NCBI GenBank assembly: GCA_031772625.1
Contig: CM062805.1
Span: forward strand, 799,865,119-799,929,118
Direction of reading: 5' to 3'
DNA length: 64,000 bases
Origin: Pinus tabuliformis
Lineage: Eukaryota; Streptophyta; Pinopsida; Pinales; Pinaceae
Shown: piece after piece, positions 33,860 through 45,173 of the stretch
Numbering within the stretch: the stretch's first letter is position 1
Layout of the letters: every line of letters starts with the position of its first letter
Position numbers and translations under genes: made by a program
Notes under the pieces: generated by a model
The model's input: the letters and a program-made list of their open reading frames with translations, nothing else
What the model was told of the DNA's origin: nothing
The model's database searches: none

Positions 33860-35002
33860 TGTGATGCAGGAAATTGTTCCCTCTACGGAAAGAGGCAACC
33901 CCTCTAGCCCTAGAGTGGGTCTAGTCACAAACAAGGACAGATCAATAATAGCGTTCCTTAAACAGTCATAGTTGCAGGCCTACCTCAACTGGTGTTTGAT
34001 GGAGTTCCGTTGCACTGTTCCAACTTCCACTTCCTTCTCCTAATGAGTAATCAACCCGAAACAATGCAAAGGAAATACAACAAAGCACGTAACTAGAACA
34101 ACGATGATCTATTTAATCACAAAGTCAAGAAGTCATGAGATATCAAGTACATTACATACAAGACATAGGAAAACATCATTGATTGCATTAACAATGAAAT
34201 AAGAGTAAGCTTAAAACGAAAGTCTTGATGTTACAAGCCTTCTCAGAAGGGTCTAGCCAGCATGTTCCTCAAGCATTCACTCTTTGAAGATGGATCTCCC
34301 AACATACAAGTCTCTCTCACTCACAAGTTTTACACAAGATTAATGGCACTTCACAACCTTTCACAAGCTATCAACAATCCCACACTTGTCACACTCACAC
34401 CAGCTATCTAGCAAACTCACAAACACTAATAGCACTGCTCCACCAGCCAACTATCAGCAACTATTCCAAAAACTAGCAACACATAGCAATGGTGAGAGTT
34501 TAAATAAGATAAGGAGTCCCCATGAAAGGTGGAAGAGTGAGCTTATCTCCAAGGAAGGTAGCACAAATAACAGAACAGCCATGCCAGAGAGAGGAGGGTG
34601 ATACAAACTATGCCAACAACCAGGTCTGGAGTCATTTGGAAGGCCGACTGTTGGAACAAATTTGCCCAATCTAGATCATCATGGGTACATAACTCATTAT
34701 CTGCACTGACATCGCTATTGAATAACGTAGCTAGTCAGGTCATCGCTGAAGATTACTAGTAACCTCGCGCTGTCACATAAAATCAGACCATCGCGGGAAT
34801 CATATGTACTTCTGCTATGGCAATGATTCTGGACTGTTTAAGAGCGCCCTTCAGTGTGTTTATTTAGCCAACAGACACGATGAGGAAGATAACTTAGGAA
34901 AAGTGGGTCATTTGGCAACATCAGAGAGCATTTGTCTAATATGACCATACATGACACAGTAGGAAGACTGGAGTGAAGACAGTGACAAATTATTGTGTAA
35001 CA
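33860..35002 (-). repeat. 5' LTR of element C (1143 bp)
   Basis: Partner of 27057-28201 with the same ends. The TATA-like TTATTTAAACTC lies near 34495-34506 on the minus strand. The dyad seen in the other LTR is damaged here (GCTATGG). Confidence 0.95.
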
Positions 35003-35664
35003 GGATCCATCAATGGCATCATTTAATCATCAAATATATCTGTATTAACCAATCTCTTTTGCACCAACCACACCTGAATCAATCAATCACTAACTCTTCA
35101 ATTTTATCTTTCAAAATGTTGTAACCAGAATAAAGTAACTAGAACTCAAGCCAGAACCCAGAGCACTGCAACAACAAACAAAACTAGCTAAAACATATTT
35201 TATGAGGTATACGCTACTTCAATGTGTCGAACTTGCATGTATACGTGCTTTTCTCAAGGCGAACCTACGTACAGATCTGAAAATCAAATTTAAGATGTAT
35301 ACGTGGTTTTGATATGTAGAACCAGCATGTATATGTGCCTTTTCTAAAGTGAACTTGCGTACAGATCTGTAAATGATGATTTAAACATTATAACAATTCT
35401 AGACTTCAGTTATACCCATATCATCATATTTACAGACTACAACATGCACCAGTTATTTAGATAAATGATCAAACCACATAAAGATACTTCACTTCAAGCC
35501 TTAAGATCTTGACCCATCATTAGATCTTATCCTTCATCAAGCACTAAGGTTCATCCTTGGTTCAGATCCAGCTATGCACCATAATCCAATAACCTATATA
35601 CTAGATCTTGTTCTTCTTCAAATATTCCATGCTTGAGTGCCCTTGCCTAATGATCTTCTCCTCC

Positions 35665-35671
35665 TTTTATA
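35665..35671 (-). promoter_or_regulatory. TATA box in the D 3' LTR
   Basis: TATAAAA on the minus strand. The partner LTR has TATAAAG at 43178-43184 in the same place. ACCATGG-type repeats lie directly upstream. Confidence 0.55.
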
Positions 35672-35690
35672 GTCTTAGGCTTTACTTAAT

Positions 35691-35860
35691 ACCATGGACC
35701 AAAACCACTTAGGACCAATACCTTGGACCAAATACCTCAGAACATATATCTTGGACCAATACCATGGATCAAAATACCATGGACCAAAACCACTTAGGAC
35801 CAATACCTTGGACCAAATACCTCAGACCATATATCTTGGACCAATACCATGGATCAAAAT
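35691..35860. repeat. 85-bp tandem duplication upstream of the D TATA box
   Basis: ACCATGGACCAAAACCACTT starts at 35691 and again at 35776; the 85-bp units differ by one base or so. The 5' LTR has a single unit at 43204. Inside the unit, short words such as GGACCAATACC recur. Confidence 0.9.
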
Positions 35861-36126
35861 ACCATGGACCAAATACCTTGACCAAAACTTAGTTTTTCAA
35901 GATACACGTGCCTTTAATTCTTTGAAATTGCATGTGTACATATATGCTACTTTTGGTCTGCTAACCCACGTGTATACGCTACTTTTTCAAGGTGAACCTG
36001 CGTATACCTCTCTTTCCTCATTCGGTGAAGTCTGATTTGTAACTTTGTGATGTTAACCTACTGAACTGTGATCTGTCATCTGAGTGAGTTGCCAGCAAGG
36101 ACAACACCTATGTCATAATGCCAACA

Positions 36127-37060
36127 ATTTCCCCCTTTAGAATTGAGGCAACCCCAAGTCACTCTCCCCATTTTCATCAAGGAAAAGGGTTATGCTCCCC
36201 CTGAGTACATGTTGATTTTTTTGATATGCTAAAGTGTGCTGATTGAGCTCCATGATTGAGTCCATGCCCCCCCTGAATATAAGAAAGGTCTACAAAAAGA
36301 TATTCTAAAAGAAGAACATGACTCTATACATACATCATAAATGACCTTCCTATCACCAATGACTCATACATACATCCATCTCCCAACCAAGTGGGGATAT
36401 ACCAAGTTTGACTCATCCACCCAACCAAGTGGGGATATACTAATTGTTTATGCATGTCAAAACAAGAACATTACATCATCCATCCCATGCATACTGAGGT
36501 AACAAAATAGGTCATTTCATGACCTTTACATTAAAAGATATACATGATATATAGAACAAAGACAAAATATCTGAAACAAGACCATGATAGTCATCAGTAA
36601 CTATCATCAGCAACATCTGTTAATCAGCGTCCAGACCATCAACCATGTTCTCTCCCTGATCAACTGTGTGAATCTGTACCAAGATCTTCTAAGATAATGC
36701 CAACAATGCATTATTAGAAGTATATGCTCCTCTGAACCTGTGCCATATGATCACAGTCAGATCTGATCATTTCATATAGTAGAAGAGTTATCAAGGCATC
36801 ATCATCAATAAAATATATATCAAGATATCAACAACTTATGAGAGCCAACATATTTCCACATGTCATCCACAGACTATAACCATCATTAAGCATAGCAGAT
36901 AATTCACTTAACCATATCAGACCCCTTTCATGTTGAGTTTGGCCCACTCTTTTTCCTCAAACCAACATATACGCGACTATATCCACAAAAACCAGCGTAT
37001 GTACATGACTATGCTTCATTAAACTCACATATAACCACCTTTCTCTAAAACAGACAAGTT
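36127..37060 (-). other. D 3' noncoding region with several purine tracts
   Basis: The PPT next to the LTR is 36127-36140 (minus CTAAAGGGGGAAAT). Similar tracts occur near 36194-36205 (CTCAGGGGGAGC) and 36263-36277. Multiple PPT-like tracts are a Sirevirus trait as I recall. The remainder to 37060 has no gene. Confidence 0.65.
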
Positions 37061-37936
37061 TTAACAGTAGGGTGATGCATCAACTACTCCCAGCTTTTGT
37101 GTGAGATATTCAAATCTCTCTCTGGGCAGTGGTTTGGTGAATATATCAACAACTTGTTCTTTGGAGGGAGCATACTCCAATTTGACCTTTTGTTCAAGCA
37201 CTTGTTCACATAGAAAATGATATTTGATGGGTATGTGCTTGGTCTTGGAATGCATGACTGGATTCTTTGAAATATTGATGGCACTTGTATTATCACATAG
37301 AATGGAGATGGGTGGAGTACATGTGATCTAAATGTCTTGCAATGTTTGCATCATCCAAAGGAGTTGTGTGTAGCAAGATGCAGCAACCACATATTTTGGT
37401 TCAACTGTAGATAATTCAATTGAACTTTGTTTCTTTATGAACCAAGACAATAATTTGGAACCCATAGAGAATGCACCACCACTAGTGCTTTTTCTATCAT
37501 CAACACTTCCTGCCCAATCTGCATCTGTATATGCATGAAGTGTAAGATCTGTATCTCTAGGATACCATAAACCAAAATTTTGTGTTCCTTGAAGATATTT
37601 GAAAATCCTTTTGACTACCTGAAGGTGTGATTCCTTTAGATTTGCTTTGAATCTTCCAACTATTCCTACTGCATGCATGATGTCTAGTCGAGTACCTGTT
37701 AGATAAAGCAGACTGCCAATCATGGATCTGTATGTTGGTTGATGTACTGTTGCTGATTCATCATTTGAGCTGAGACTGCATCCTATTGCCATTGGGTTAC
37801 ATACTGGTTTAGAATCTTCCATGCTGTATTTTTTCAAGATCTGATTGAGATATTTGGTTTGTGACAAAAAAATACCATCTTTATTTTGTTGAACTTGTGG
37901 ACCAAGAAAATATGTAAGTTCACCAAGCAGGGACAT
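37061..37936 (-). pseudogene. pol: D RT connection and RNase H
   Basis: GELTYFLGPQVQQ starts the connection, then YTDADWAGSVDDRKSTSGG is the typical copia RNase H start. The end [19 protein letters not shown] (37061-37255) is the classic copia tail. Frames are 37328-37936 and 37061-37255 with a break between. The part joins the RT at 37949 with a shift and stop. Confidence 0.92.
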
Positions 37937-37948
37937 CTCGAAGTCTTG

Positions 37949-38527
37949 TTACATTACCGAAGAAACATTTTGACTCATGACTTCTTCATTGCTACCAAAA
38001 ATGATATCATCAACATACACAACAAGTATTAGCAATTTATTATTGTCAATCTTTGTATATATATTGCTATTAGCTGGTCCATTTGAAAAACCTTGTTGAT
38101 GGAGATATTTGTCAAGATGGTAGTACCAGGCCCTTGGAGCTTGTTTTAGACCATAGAGAGACTTTCTAAGTCTGCATACAAGTTTTGCATCATTTCCAAG
38201 AATGAATCTGTTTGGTTGCTCAATATAGACATTAAGAAAGGCATATTTTACATGCATTTGGTATACTTTGAATTTCTGAAAATTAGAAAGAGCAAGAAAC
38301 ATTCTTATGGCTTCAAGTCTAGCAACAGGTACAAAAGTTTCTTCAAAATTTATACCTTCTTGAGCATATCCTTTACAAACAAGTCTGGCCTTGTTTCTAA
38401 TAACTTCTCTATTTTCGTTCAACTTGTCTTTGAATATCCATTTAGTTCCTATGATATTCTTATCATGAGGTCTAGGAACTAATTCCCAGGTATTATTCTT
38501 TTCAATTTTCTCGAGTTCTTCATTCAT
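37949..38527 (-). pseudogene. pol: D reverse transcriptase, copia type, inactive
   Basis: [22 protein letters not shown] and [19 protein letters not shown] are textbook copia RT. The active site YVDDIIFGS is intact, but the first catalytic Asp is His (MHVKYAFLN where MDVKSAFLNG is usual). It ends with a stop after SSVM. Upstream, 38552-38851 is the acidic linker after integrase. Confidence 0.92.
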
Positions 38528-38551
38528 AGCCTTGAACCAACATTCATCTTT

Positions 38552-39690
38552 TCATGCTTCATTTATATTTTGAGTTTCAGTGGAGGATAACAATGCTAGA
38601 TAACTTGAAGCTTCTGTAATAGTTCTCATTGTCTGCACACCAGCCACTTTCTGTCCAAAAATTTGAGTCTTTGGATGATTTTTTTGAACATATCTGGACG
38701 AATTCTTTTCTTCTATCGTTATCTCTTCTTTTGGTGCTTCATTGGTTTCTTCTTCAGAATTAGTTTGATTTGATGTGGAAGGATAATCCTCATCTTCTTC
38801 ATAATCTTCGGTTTTTATTTTCTTTGGATTTTTGCATGCTTCATCAACCACAACATCAATACTTTCAATAATTTTCCCAAGTCTTTTATTATAACATTTA
38901 TATCCTTGACTTCGGGAAGAGTAACCAAGGAGAATACCTTCATCTGCTTTGGGTTCAAACTTACCAAGTTTTCAATCAGTCCTTTTGATGTAACATTTGC
39001 TTCCAAAAACTTTGAAGTATTTTACAGCAGGAGTCTTACCATACCAAATTTCATGTGGAATTTGAGTGTTGTTTACCTGAACATTTGGTTGATTGAGAAT
39101 AGTGACGGTAGCGAATGTAGCTTCACCCCAGAAGGTTGCAGGAGTTCCAAACTCATCTAGCATAGCACGAACCATTTGTTGAACAGTTCTGTTCATCCTT
39201 TCTACCACTCCATTTTGTTGAGGAGTTCTTGTAGTGGAGAATTGCCTTTTTATTCCATGTTCTTCACAAAATTCAAAGAATTCATCTGAGGTAAATTCCC
39301 CTCTTTGATCAGATTTTAGGAATTTGATTTTGCGATCTGATTCATTTTCAACCAAAGCTTTGAAGGCTTTGAATTTTTCAAATGATTCATCTTTATGCTT
39401 TAGAAGTCCTATCCAACACATTCTGGAAAAATCATCAATGAACAATATAAAGTATTCTTCTCCACGAGGTGACTTTTTCCTTGATGGTCCACATAAATTA
39501 GTATGAACAAGTTCAAGAGGCTTACTAGTTGATCCTTCCTTTTCAGGGAAGTGTGATCTAGTTTTCTTACCAAATTGACATGATTTGCATATTGTATTTT
39601 CTGGAATGATGATATCAGGAAGATCACGAACAACCTGGAATCTACATGCTTTTCTTATTTGAGAGAATCTTAGATGCCCCAATCTTTTGT
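38552..39690 (-). pseudogene. pol: D integrase and linker
   Basis: GHLRFSQIRK and CKSCQFGKKTR form the finger end; FIDDFSRM, FLKSDQRGEF and GVVERMNRTV supply the D, D and E of the catalytic core. The open frame is 38972-39682. The linker 38552-38851 is acidic and Glu-rich. All three catalytic residues remain but the gene is cut by stops near 38970 and 39690. Confidence 0.92.
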
Positions 39691-39697
39691 GCCATAG

Positions 39698-40100
39698 CTA
39701 GTGCTCATCATTTTTTCTTTGGTAGCACCATTTTTGTCCTCCCTTGAGTATGTATAAGTTGTTTGGAGTTATTATACCTTCGATCATGGTTTCTATATCA
39801 AGCTCACGAACAACACATCCATTCGATCGAAATACTACTTCATTTCCTTGATCACACATTTGACTGACACTCAACAGGTTATGCTTTAGACCATCAACAT
39901 ACATAACATTCTGAGCTTTAACTTTTTCTTTTAAGAGAACAAAGCCTTTACCTTTTATGATATTGGGAGTGTCATTTCCAACTGAGACCTTCTTTTCCTT
40001 TTCTAAGGAATTATATGAATGAAGTTTTTCTTTGTCACCTCTCATATGTTTTGATCATCCACTGTAGATGTACCACTGATTTTCTTGTCCTTCTGCATAC
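39698..40100 (-). pseudogene. pol: D protease, catalytic Asp lost
   Basis: Near 40060 the frame reads WYIYSGWSKHMRGDK; copia proteases have DSG there, so the Asp is Tyr and the Cys is Trp. KHNLLSVSQMCDQG downstream is the usual copia sequence between protease and integrase. Confidence 0.85.
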
Positions 40101-40249
40101 AAGACTATACCACATCTTTCTATTTGCGGTTCTTTCTTTCTCCATATTTTGGGATTTAATGGAGTTTTCTCCTTCTGAGATGTTTGTCGTAATTTACTCC
40201 TCCATTTAGATTCTTCATGACCGAAGTTGTTGCAGATATAACATTCTAT

Positions 40250-41884
40250 TTAATTTTCAAGAAGAGAAAAGTTATTGTAGGCCTGTTTCATGATCCTTGT
40301 CACATTCTTTTGATTCTGTGTTTTGATGGTCTTGTAAGCAACTTTGTGTCCAAAGTTATGACATGAAAAACATTGGCCATTAAAGAAGTTCCTACGATTA
40401 TCGAATCTACTAACCTGATTATTGTAGTTTCTATTGATATTCATTCTTGAACTAGATTGGGTATTATTTACCTGAGGTTGGTTGTAGCTTCTGTTCATCC
40501 TTGAAGTAAATTGAGCCTAATTTACCTAGTGATCTTCTTTTTTCCTTTGCTGACGATTGTCAAACTGTTCACTACTCTTTGTTGCATCAAGATAGCTTTT
40601 AGTGGAGGTTGAAGGCTTCTGTGCTTGAGATGCCTCTTCAGTATAACCAAGACCTATCTTTATCAGAGGAGAACGTTGCACTTTTATAATTTCACTTAAT
40701 GTTTCTGATCCTTTAGCAAATCTAAGATTGAAAGCTTTTGTTTTCTCAATATCCTTTCTTAGACCCACAATTTCACATTCTAGTTTTTCATTGTGTTTTT
40801 CTCTTTCAGCAAGTTGGAATGTCAAAGTATCTAAAATCATATTCTTTTCTTCTAAGAAGATTTTGAGTTTAGAGATTTCTTCAAAAAGGTCATCTTCATC
40901 TAAAGCATCCAAGAAATCATCATCTTCAAAAGCCATCAGAAGTCTATAGTCATTACTATTTTCATCTTCATCACTCATTGATAAACCATCGATATCTTCA
41001 TGTGTATAGTAACTCTTCTTACTTAAACTTTGTTTTCTATTCCATTTTCCTAATTCCTTACCTTTATCAAGCTTATCTTTATGAGGACATTTGGTAGCAG
41101 AATGACTGACTCTTCCACAAGCAAAAAATTTGAAAGATAGTTTACCTCTGAATCTTCCAGAACCCTGTTGAAGGTTCTTGACAAAGTTTGCTTCTTCCTC
41201 TACTTCTAAAATATGTCCCGATTCATTGAGTTCTTCTCTTCCTGAAGCTTTAAATGTGGCTTCTCTCATATTAGATGGACCTCCTTTTCTCATCTCGAAA
41301 GCAATTAAGATTCTATGCAGCTGTGTCATAGTACTAGTATGAAGATCCTACTTTTCTTCTATGGCATATACTTTTGATTCAAACTTAGTAGACAAGGATC
41401 TTAAAACCTTTTCAACTAAAGTAACTTCTTTTATCTCTTCACCCAAATTATTCATGCAATTAACAATCTCATCTATACGTAAGAAGTAACTAGCTATACT
41501 TTCATCATTGTGAATTTTGAGAGTTTCATATTGAATTCTGAGAGTTTGTAGTTTTGCATGTTTTACCTGAGAGTCTCCTTCATAACTTAGAACAATTTTG
41601 TTCCATATTTCTTTGGCAGATTTGAGCTACATAACTTTGAAAAATTCTTATTGTGATAGACTTCCCAATAATGTATTGACTACCTTGGCATTGGTTTCAT
41701 ATTGCTTTTTACCTGCCGCATCTGTACGAATTGCTGATGGAAATGTATATCCTCCTTCCAAGATTTCCCAGACATATGTTCCAAGAGATTGGAGATAGAT
41801 TTTGGTTCTTATCTTCCAATAAACGAAGTTGCTTCCATCAAATATTGGTGGTTTGATGGATCCCTCTCTTTCTTGATTACTCAT
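40250..41884 (-). pseudogene. gag: Gag of element D
   Basis: It starts with ATG at 41884 (MSNQEREGSIKPPIFDGSNF, then YWKIRTKIYLQS), the copia gag N-terminal domain. A frame at 40526-41329 has a degenerate knuckle (FFACGRVSHSATKCPHKDK) and a Glu/Lys-rich coiled-coil part, typical of Sirevirus gag. A second knuckle (CFSCHNFGHKVAYK) lies near 40330-40380. 41330-41640 has several stops. Confidence 0.88.
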
Positions 41885-41930
41885 GATGATGGATCTTCCT
41901 TCAAGCGATCAAGCTTCTTTTGAAGAACTT

Positions 41931-41943
41931 GGCTCTGATACCA
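41931..41943 (-). other. Primer binding site of D, initiator tRNA-Met
   Basis: The minus strand reads TGGTATCAGAGCC, the standard copia PBS, two bases from the LTR end. Confidence 0.95.
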
Positions 41944-41945
41944 AT

Positions 41946-43555
41946 TGTTGGAAATAATATTGGGGGGGGGGGGGTGAATCAGTATTAGCAAGTTAATAAT
42001 TTTTCATTTCCATAATCATATTCATATATGCTACTTCAGTTAATGGAACTTACATGTATACGCAACTGTGTTTAAGGCAACTAGCATATATCCTGCAAAC
42101 TTATGATTCAGTTAATTCATCATATGTTGATCTTTAATCAGTGCATCAGAACCATATAAACAGTAATCAGGTGAAGTAAAAATAGAACAGATAATCACAC
42201 ATATGAACACAAGATATAAGGTGGAAACCCAATGTGGGTGAAAACCACCTATTGCAATCATCTCTATCTTATTTTTAATAAGAAACTTATTTTTACAAAT
42301 TTTTGTACTGGTGCAGTCTTATACCAGTACGCAAGCTTCTACCTACAGATGGCTACAATCTTCTCTCGTTCTCCGGCTTCTCCTGGAAGGGAGCTACAAC
42401 CCCCTAACTCTTGTACTAGCTGATATGTTTACTAGTATGTAGGTGCTGGCCTACAAAAGGCTACAACCTTCTCTTTTCTACCAGGGACCACGTTTCATAA
42501 ATTTTCAAACTGGATCCATCAATAACATCATTCAAGCATCAAATGTATCTGTATCAACTAATCTCTTTTGCACAAACCACAACTAAATCAATCAATCACT
42601 TTGACAACTCTTCAATTTGATCTTTCAAAATGTTGTAACCAGAATAAAGTAACTAGAACTCAAGCCAGAACCTAGAACACTGCAACAACAAACAGAAGTA
42701 GCTAAAAGATATTTTATGAGGTATACGCTACTTCCATGTGTCGAACCTGTGTGCATACGTGCTTTTCTCAAGAAAACCTGCATACAAATTTGCAAATCAA
42801 ATTTAAGATTCATATGCTATTTTGATATGCAGAACTTGTGTGTATACGCGCCTTTTCTAAAGTGAACCTACATATAGATCTATAAATAATGATTTAAACA
42901 TTACAACAATTCCAGACTTCAGTTATACCTAGATCATCATATTTACAGACCACAACATGTGCCAGTTATTTAGATAAATGATCAAACCACATAAATATAC
43001 TTCACTTCAAGCCTGAAGATCTTGACCCATCATTAGATCTTATCCTTCATCAAGCACTAAGGTTAATCCATGGTTCAGATCCAGCTATGCACCATAACCC
43101 AATAACCTGTATACTAGATCTTTTTCTTCATTTGATATTCCATGCTTGAGTGCCCTTGCCTAATGATCTTCTCCTCCCTTTATAGTCTTAGGCCTTACTC
43201 AATACCATGGACCAAAACCACTTAGGACCAATACCTTGGACCAAATACCTCAGACCATATATCTTCAACCAATACCATGGATCAAAATACCATGGACCAA
43301 ATACCTTGGACCAAAACTTAGTTTTCCAAGATATACGCGCCTTTCATTCTATGAAAGTGTGTGTGTACATATACGCTACTTTTGGTCTGTTAACCCGTAT
43401 GTATACGCTACTTTGTCAAGGTGAACCTGCATATACCTCTCTTTCCTCATTTTGTGAAGTCTGATCTATAACTTTGTACTATTAACCTGCTGAACTGTGA
43501 TTTGTCATTTGAGTGAGTTGCCATCAAGGATAACACCTATGTCATAATGCCAACA
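41946..43555 (-). repeat. 5' LTR of D (1610 bp)
   Basis: TGTTGGAAATAATATT...GCCAACA on the plus strand, with 13 G at 41962-41974. The TATA box is at 43178-43184 on the minus strand. It pairs with 26483-27056 plus 35008-36126. Confidence 0.95.
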
Positions 43556-43560
43556 AAGTC

Positions 43561-44667
43561 AACTTCCTTTTTAATAAAGACAATTCCTTCCTTAATTTTC
43601 TTGCATTCTTCATCCCTCTTTGATAACATGATCTCCATTTCTTCCTTCATCTTGGTTGCTTCACATAATTGGGCCTTAAGAGAAGTGATTTATGATCTTA
43701 ACTTGGTGATTTCATCATCCTTTTCTTTGAGTTGGCATGTCATGGTGTTTCTCTCCTTTTCTTCTTCATTAACTTGTCCTTCTATGAATGCCAAAGCTTT
43801 CACCACCTTCTCATCTCCTTGTGATTGTTTCCTTGCTTCTTCTAGTTGAGATCTAAGGGAGGAGACCTCTTCCTTGTATTGACCAAACTCTGATTCAAGT
43901 TTGTTCAAGCTCTTGAGTATTTGTTCAAGGTGGCTTCAAAACATTTCTTCCCTTTTCTCTGCTTTATCCAATTGATTTGCCATGGATATGACTTATTCAT
44001 GATGCTTTCTTTTGTTTTGATGAAACTCCTCCTTAATTTTGGTGATCTCCTCATCTCTTTCTTGTACTTGATGTTTGAAAAGGTCAACTTCCTTCCTTGT
44101 CTTATCATTGTCACCATATTGTGCTTTCTTCTTAAGTTCCTCATTTTACTTTTTCAAACAGTTAATCTCTTCCATGGTAGCTATAAGTTTAGTCAAGAGA
44201 TCATCTTCAAAGTCTTCTTTTCTTTCTTCTTCTAGGTCTTCTTTGGCCTTGATGTCATCATTCTTATTTTCAGCTTCTGTGATGGGTTTTGGATTTCTTT
44301 CTTGTCTTCCATAATCTTCTTGACTAGAGGCCATGGTGAATGCTCCTTTTGAGTGAAGGTCATGAAGTTTGTCCCATATATCTTTTGCTGACGATTTTTT
44401 GTCCAAATTGGCCTTTAAAGAATTTGGTAGCCCATTCAAAATTGTCTCCATTTCTCTTGTATTGTACTCCTTGGATTCATCGTCCATCGTGCCATCAGTA
44501 ATCACTAATTCCCATACTCCAACGCCTTGAACCATTAAGAAATTTTTCATTCTTACCTTCCATACATTATAGTTTCCATTGAATAGTGGAACTTTCTCAA
44601 TTTGATTGTCTTCAATTTTCATGGATGAGGAAGATACATCTTTAGGAGGATTGGAGGCTTTCTTCAT
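43561..44667 (-). pseudogene. gag: Gag of element E, N-terminal and coiled-coil part
   Basis: ATG at 44667. The N-terminal domain (NQIEKVPLFNGNYNVWKVRM, ILNGLPNSLKANL) is the copia gag fold. It is followed by a long Glu/Lys-rich heptad-like region interrupted by a stop near 44146 and shifts, up to 43561 where D interrupts it. Gag resumes at 26477. Confidence 0.85.
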
Positions 44668-44730
44668 TGGCTTTTCAGTTCATGCTCTAACGATAAACCT
44701 TCAAGCTATTAGGCTTTGAGAGAAGGTACT

Positions 44731-44743
44731 GGCTCTGATACCA
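44731..44743 (-). other. Primer binding site of E
   Basis: TGGTATCAGAGCC on the minus strand, next to the LTR at 44746. Confidence 0.93.
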
Positions 44744-44889
44744 ATCATTGGAAATACTCGGGGGGGGGGGCGGTGAATCAATATTTCTTTTCAATTATTA
44801 TTTTTACTAGTTAGATCACTTATATTTAGAACACAAAATGAACAATAAGAATAAAATCTTTTATCAATTTCTTCTTTACAATAAATCAA

Positions 44890-44893
<4 letters not shown>

Positions 44894-44958
<65 letters not shown>
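44894..44958. repeat. (TA)n microsatellite, 65 bp, at the LTR TATA position
   Basis: Uninterrupted AT dinucleotides. The other LTR copies have only AATATATATAGG here (24828-24839 and 49385-49396), so the tract has expanded from the TATA box. Confidence 0.95.
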
Positions 44959-44960
<2 letters not shown>

Positions 44961-45002
44961 TATGGATCCAAACCTAGATTAAGACACTGATCTTCAATGT
45001 CT

Positions 45003-45173
45003 CAGGCTCCAACCTCTATTTTTCCAAGCACCAACCTTAAGGGCTCCAACCCTATATCTGGTTCAGGCTCTAGCCTAGTTTCTTGAGGACTCCGATCCTC
45101 TAGGGCTCCAACCCTATATTCCAAGGCATCAACCTTTTCTTTTCGAGGATACAACCTCTTGGGCTCCAACCCT
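45003..45173. repeat. Mini-hairpin array, copy 2
   Basis: Same array as at 24878 and 49435. AGGG/CCCT, GAGG/CCTC, TAGGG/CCCTA and GAGG/CCTC units are intact, with CTCCAA in several loops. Others are damaged, for example CAAGG/CCTTT. Confidence 0.78.

Larger units (their letters stand above)
27057..35002 (-). mobile_element. Element C: non-autonomous Tat-type Ty3/gypsy
   Basis: It has complete LTRs at 27057-28201 and 33860-35002, with GGATC target duplications at 27052-27056 and 35003-35007. It has a tRNA-Arg PBS and a PPT like that of B. Between the LTRs (about 5.7 kb) I find only gag and protease; RT, RNase H and integrase are absent. It is inserted in the D 3' LTR. Confidence 0.93.
35008..36126 (-). 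repeat. 3' LTR of D, second segment
   Basis: Continues the D LTR after the C insertion; aligns with 42525-43555 and ends at GCCAACA. It is longer than the partner because of an 85-bp tandem duplication. Words of the GTATACG type recur near 35212, 35246, 35302, 35971 and 36001. Confidence 0.92.
26483..43555 (-). mobile_element. Element D: Ty1/copia (Sirevirus-like) gag-pol element
   Basis: The target duplication is AAGTC (26478-26482 and 43556-43560), and element E gag continues on both sides. The LTRs are about 1.6 kb, there is an initiator tRNA-Met PBS and several GGGGGA tracts near the 3' LTR. The minus-strand order is gag, protease, integrase, RT, RNase H, the copia order. Element C is inserted in its 3' LTR. 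The protease and RT carry lethal substitutions. Confidence 0.93.

Noticed and set aside
38216-38482. Plus-strand ORF across D reverse transcriptase
   Set aside because: The minus strand has clear copia RT motifs across the same bases.
43547-44314. Several Ser/Leu-rich plus-strand ORFs over E gag
   Set aside because: Complement of the coiled-coil (GAA/AAG-rich) gag; low-complexity shadow.
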